Shown here: positions 59,001 to 64,000 of the stretch, piece by piece
How the letters are laid out: each line of letters opens with the position of its first letter
How positions within the stretch are numbered: position 1 is the first letter of the stretch
DNA from: Eudromia elegans
Taxonomy: Eukaryota; Chordata; Aves; Tinamiformes; Tinamidae
NCBI GenBank assembly: GCA_003342815.1
Contig: PTEX01000011.1
Coordinates: forward strand, 3,678,928-3,742,927
Reading direction: 5' to 3'
Length of the DNA stretch: 64,000 bases
The notes under the pieces: generated by a model
The model's input: the letters and a program-made list of their open reading frames with translations, nothing else
What the model was told of the DNA's origin: nothing
Databases searched by the model: none
Program-made: the position numbers and the translations under genes

Positions 59001-61999
59001 GCTGTGTGCCTGCCCCACCTGCAGGCACTAGACTAGCTCCACCAAGCCCTCCTTGCCTTGCACTGCTCCAAGAACAGGCATTTTCAGAGCACTGCAACAG
59101 TACTGGTGATTTTCTTTGTGTTGCATGTCCATTTACAACCTGTCAGCCTTGGATGGTTTCCAGTCAAAATAATTTTTTTTTTGAGGAAAAGCTGTATGGG
59201 AGCAGGAGTGCTAGAGATAACGCAGAGCTGCCAGTGAGCCTAGAGTACTGTGTGCCCCAGACCAGGATGCAGTGAGTGACACTCAGATGCTGGTGCTCAC
59301 TGTAATCCTGGACAAGTTTATTACCTCTCTGGACATGGTTGCCTCTCTAAAAAATGGATTTCCTTCCCACTGCAATCTGCCCTGGGCCTTACAGGTCATT
59401 ATGTATTGTATTATACTTTAGTATTATCACCTCTGACCTTTTTCAAATGAGGAGGGATAGGAGACTGTTTCTTTATATTAGTCTTTGACAATATCATCAC
59501 GAGTAGAGAATTTGCTGTGCACTGCATCATCCCAAGCATCTTTGATGATAGCATCACATTTTTCTCCTACTTGCCCTGTTGTCTAGAAAGGGGTTAGGCT
59601 CTTGGGGTGTTGCCTGACAAAATTCAGGAGTTGGGTGGGTACAGTGCGAGTTTCTGGCTGCACCTCTCCATAGGGTTACTGGGAGTGCAGTGGGCCCTCA
59701 GTGCAGATGGAGCAGCCTGCACAAAAGCTTCTCATTGACACCAGGTTTCTTCTTTCTGGAGCAACTTGCCAATAGAGGAGCAGAAAATGTTGGAAAGCAG
59801 CTGGGCTTCCCTGTGTGTGTGCATTTGGCCAGTCATCTTTCACATGAATGCGTCAACTTCGTGGAAAGATACGGTTTAAGCCAGGTGTTGGTATTCACTT
59901 GCTGTCTGTACATCATGTTTAAGGAAACGCAAAGGGAATTTGAAAGCTCATGAAAGTCTATGTCTGTAGCAGAGAGGGGGACCACCTCTGCTGGAGCTCA
60001 TCCTCTGCTCATAGTTGCACCCGCCTCCTTTCCAGTAGTATTTGCAGCTGCTACACAGCAAACCTATGTTGGTGCAGGATGCTTTTGTGCAGCTGTCTCT
60101 AATTCTGGTGCCCTCTTTCTCTGTCTGTCCTTAACCCTCTGCACATGTGCTTCTTCGGGCAAATATGGAAATAGTTTTCAGCTTTGCAGATGTTATGCTG
60201 GCCTGTCCCCAGACAAGAGCAAGAAGCCTTTCCTCAGTCACTGGGAGGTAGAAGATGAGACAATAGGAGAAAAGAAAGCAGGGAAGGATGGATTTGTTTA
60301 TATTTGGTAATTAGAAAAGTAAATCACTGTGCTTTAAAAAGGAATAATTTGCAAGACCAGTACTTAAGCTCTGTAGATTAGGGAGTGGATGGAGCCATTT
60401 TCTTCCTGGTACTTTGTAAAGGGGTATATTTGCCTCTTGCTTAATACTTGGGAAATCCCTTTCCTATTTAGTTTTAGGGTATACTCATTGACCAAACTGT
60501 ACCAGGATTCCTGTCTTTGCTCACAGAACAGCATGTCACCAGTGCCGACATCCCCGCCCTGAAAGGGAGCTGACTGCTGAGCACTTCGCTATGAGCCCGG
60601 GATCAGTGCTGCTCTGCGGCCGGGCTCGCACACGGACAGCACGACTCCTCTGGGCATCTCTAGCTGCAGTTTCCAAAGCCTTTTCTTTCATCTCTCTCTG
60701 TTTTCTTAGAGACTATCATGAACTGTAGCCCCCACTCTAGGACTAATCTGACAGGTGAAGTTTTCCTGCTGTTGCAGGGTCTGCTTCTTTCTCTTGTTCT
60801 TGTCCAACACTTCTCTAGCTTATCTGAGCCTCTTAGAAAAGCAGACGCTTCTGAGCCAGGAGCCTGAAGTTGTGATGGAGCAAGTCGGTCAGAAGATGGT
60901 GTCCCTGTTGCTCTGTGGGGAGAGAGTGGTAAAGTCTTCATTGCCTGCCTTGGCTCTCTTCTCATAGAGGTACCAGTCATAATAATATATTTTTTTTCTG
61001 TGATATGAGCGTCCATTCATCTAAAAGCATGCTGCTAACAAAATAACAGTTGATAAGGCAGCAAACAGCTCTCTGGTATTGAGGACACCCAGTAGTGAAT
61101 GACTGCTCCATTCTTTCCCATTCTTTCCCAGTAGTTCTTTTTATGTATCTGCTTACGTCTGTTTCTGGATGGTGTATGATTCTCCTACATGAGAAATGTG
61201 TTAAATGTTCCCTGACCGACTGTTAGCAAATCATTTAAATCACATTCTTCTGGTTTGTTGAATGTCTTTTGTGACATGTATTATTCTCTGCTTAGTAAAC
61301 CATGCAGGTTCTAAAACTATGGCAAGTCCACTTGATCTCTGGAGAAAGCATGCATTTAAAATGATTTTTAGCTATAGACTCATTAAATTATGAAGCATTT
61401 TCTGGTTCACTGCTGGAAAATAAATAAGAATTTCTATCAGGTAATGAAATGCCCAACAGACTGAAAAAAAGGCTCTTAAAAGATGCTGTAGATCATCAGG
61501 ATAGCCCCATGTGGACCAAATGTCCAAAATTTCACATAATTTTAAAATAATACATCTAATGGTTTGAAACCTCTGGGCACAGGTGGTATTGCGAAGGTGC
61601 AGATATTTCATTCCTGTTCCTCAGTAAGTCAGGTGCCATTCTAAGGCTATAGCCTAGAGAGCTCCCATGGAAACAGAAAGTAAATGATTGTAGTTACAGA
61701 GCTGAAGAACAGCAGGGAAATGGAGAAAAGGCTTCACCAAAGCTCCTCATCTGTGAGATCTAGCACATGCTATTAAGAATATTCAATAACAAGTTTGCAT
61801 GCTCTAGAGATAGAAAACCTGTTACAGGTACATTTTGATGTCTGTGACATTCAGAAACTGTTCATCCAGGCTCTAATGTTCATATTTTTGGGAATTTAAT
61901 TACTGTACTAGGATATATTATCAAACTGAAATACTGACTGTTATGCTCTTTCTGTTTCTGTGGTTTGACAATGCTTCTGCATTTCTGAAAAGTAGGGGG

Positions 62000-62062
62000 T
62001 TTTTTTTGGGGTTTTTTTTTGCTTTTGTTTTGGTTTTTTTTTTTTTTTTTTTTGGGGGGGGG
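62000..62062. repeat. T/G-rich low-complexity tract ending T20-G9
   Basis: Blocks of T broken by G end in 20 T followed by 9 G. It is simple sequence, and a place where sequencing or assembly error is likely. Confidence 0.9.
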
Positions 62063-62891
62063 AAGAAAATTATAGCTTTGAACCTGGGTGTTTCCCGCCA
62101 GAATAGCTGTTGATGGTCCTTTTGGTTCTATGAATAATCAGCCTGGGTCCTATGCTCTCAATATCTAACATTCTACATACAATGAGTGAGTGAATGACTT
62201 ATCCATGGTAGTGGTGCCTGCAGGTAGGTAGAGCAACTGGGAAATTCTGTTCTTATAAAATCAATAAAAATAGCTAAGAAGTGTAATGCACTATAAAGCT
62301 GCCACGTTAACATGCACTGGGCGGTCTTTCCATTGTTTTGATATGCAGCAACAGTTTTACAGCTGTCTCAGAAGGTGTTATAAAGCTTTCCTGCAACAGG
62401 AATAATATTCTAAATCCAAATTTTGCTTCATTTTTATGTGGTTTCAGAAAACTAAAATTAAATAGTGTGCATTTGCATTTATCCTGCTTGTCACAATTAC
62501 AAGGCAGGTGCAGAAGTTATGAGAGTTGGTTTCATTTAATAGGAAAGATTCTTCTGTGTTTGCCTTGTCCAACTGTCGAATATTTTTTTCCTTGTAAGTA
62601 TATTGGAAACAGGAGCTTGAGTTTGAGATGCGCAGTCGCTAGCTTCAGTCTTTCTCTTGTTTGGCATTTCTATGCATATCTCTCACCTGTCTCTGTTCAG
62701 GAAGGCTAGTACAAATCCCCCAGGGGTGAGAAGCACAAGTTTGAAGGCATGTCCATCACCAAAGCAAATGGGAGCAAGGAGACCCAGGGTGTTGGGAGGA
62801 GACAGATGCCAAAGCTGCTGTGCTCCTGGAGGAGCTCCCCAAAATAGTTTTTATACCTTGCCACATCTACACATTCACTGTCCCATGCAAA

Positions 62892-62943
62892 GCTCCCAGG
62901 CTGTTCCTTCCACTCCCAGGCTGTTCCTTCCACTCCCAGGCTG
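62892..62943. repeat. 20-bp tandem repeat, 2.6 copies
   Basis: ctcccaggctgttccttcca repeats at a spacing of 20 bases, with a third partial copy ending in ctgcc. No gene is nearby. Confidence 0.85.
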
Positions 62944-64000
62944 CCCTTTCCTTCATCCCATACAGTGGAACGGGCTCACTCATTGACTTCAAAACACTAA
63001 TTTGTTGTCTCCTTTTCTCATATTTTCTTCTCTCAACCACCTTTGTCAGTAGGGAGAAGAAGAGCAGGGAGAAAAACCTTGAGGGGACTGAAGCCCTGAA
63101 AAGCTCAATCTTATTGTCAAGAGACCTGTAGCTTTACCTTGATGGCAGCAATAGCAGGACTGGTGGTGCCTTTCCTGTGTTGCTTCCCCTTTCCCTTGTG
63201 TTGAGACAGGCTTCTCTTTGCAACAGTTCCTGGGGTAGATGTAGCTCGGAGTCCAGTAGAACTGCCTGCCTGTTTGTCACGCATGTTGCTGGTGCTTCGA
63301 AATAATCTCAAATTTATCCTTCAGGTAGAAAATCCCTTCTGAGATTCAGATATCATATGACTGATATTATATGAAAGTTAAATAAATGTCCAAAACAAAT
63401 CAACGCTCAGTGTCTCAGTTCCAAAATGGAAAATGTGTATGTGTATTTAGCCTGCGCTTTACCTTATTAGACAAATGAGTGTGAAGATTTTGCTGTACCC
63501 CTCTTCTTGTGAGGAAGACTCTTCTTGTGTCTGGTCCAAAGTAATTCTGAAAAGACAGTTGAAAACGAACAGTTAAACCACCTGGGAACTTAACACTTTG
63601 AGTATGATGCAAGTCGTGGCTGTTACGTGTGTCTGTACTATAAGAGCTTGGTACATTGGAAAATACCAAGCAAAATATTTCTGAGGTTGATAGAGAAGAC
63701 AAAAGAATTCTTTCCATTTCTCTGCTTTATTTGTGGGTAAAGTATGTATTATATAACATGTACCTGATACTTTTGCTCTTGCACTGTACCAGCAGACTGC
63801 AGCTGAGAATTATCATCCAACCTGCATCCATGTGGAGAGAGGAGTGAACTCTGAATAGAGATTTTAAGGGACAAGCATTAGAAATGAATCTTAAATTCTT
63901 TCATGGTATAAATAATCCTAATCAATAAATGTTTTTCAAGTAGATAACTGATTATGTTGAGTGACAGTGTAAAGATGGAACTGTGATGGTAGGGACCATA

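Larger units (their letters stand above)
53525..64000. other. Gene-free right part of the window
   Basis: About 10.5 kb of mostly AT-rich DNA without a CpG island. Open frames are short and show no domain, signal or splice pattern that I trust. In mammals the CEBPA gene follows SLC7A10 on this side, but no CEBPA-like coding sequence is seen, so it would lie further right if the order is kept. Confidence 0.6.

Noticed and set aside
53525-64000. CEBPA, expected beyond SLC7A10 by mammalian gene order
   Set aside because: No GC-rich single-exon gene and no basic leucine-zipper coding sequence is visible; it would have to lie outside the window.

Overview
This is vertebrate nuclear DNA, most likely from a bird. 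The genes are split by introns with GT-AG borders. GC-rich CpG blocks alternate with AT-rich stretches. At least one clear CR1 retroposon fragment of the sauropsid type is present. Two neighbouring genes match the mammalian pair LRP3 and SLC7A10, which lie side by side in the same tail-to-tail arrangement on human chromosome 19q13. Species cannot be fixed from sequence alone.

Layout: bases 1-17366 (plus strand) hold the last six coding exons of LRP3, an LDL-receptor-related membrane protein. Only the start of the signal-peptide region lies to the left of the window. Its 3' UTR may run to about 19840. Bases about 19845-22705 are the short space where LRP3 and SLC7A10 converge. Bases 22947-51315 (minus strand) hold a complete SLC7A10 coding region in eleven exons. 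It encodes a 495-residue transporter of small neutral amino acids (Asc-1). Exons 2-11 sit within about 10.4 kb, and a single 17.9-kb intron separates exon 1.

A CpG island at about 50740-51680 surrounds SLC7A10 exon 1 and is broken by 90 N at 51335-51424, directly upstream of the start codon. On the other side of the gap, on the plus strand, are two exons (52263-52335 and 53253-53479) of a third gene that I do not recognise. It encodes a cysteine-rich segment, one membrane helix and a short tail. It appears to share a head-to-head promoter with SLC7A10. From about 53525 to 64000 no gene can be supported.

The two named genes are not a pathway. LRP3 is an endocytic/sorting receptor and SLC7A10 a plasma-membrane exchanger. 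They are adjacent by conserved synteny. The points most worth checking are the unrecognised gene right of the gap, a GC-AG intron in SLC7A10, a 22-bp minisatellite right beside the SLC7A10 exon 3 acceptor, a 73-bp tandem repeat with CRE-like cores inside LRP3, and the LRP3 stop codon that overlaps a polyadenylation signal.
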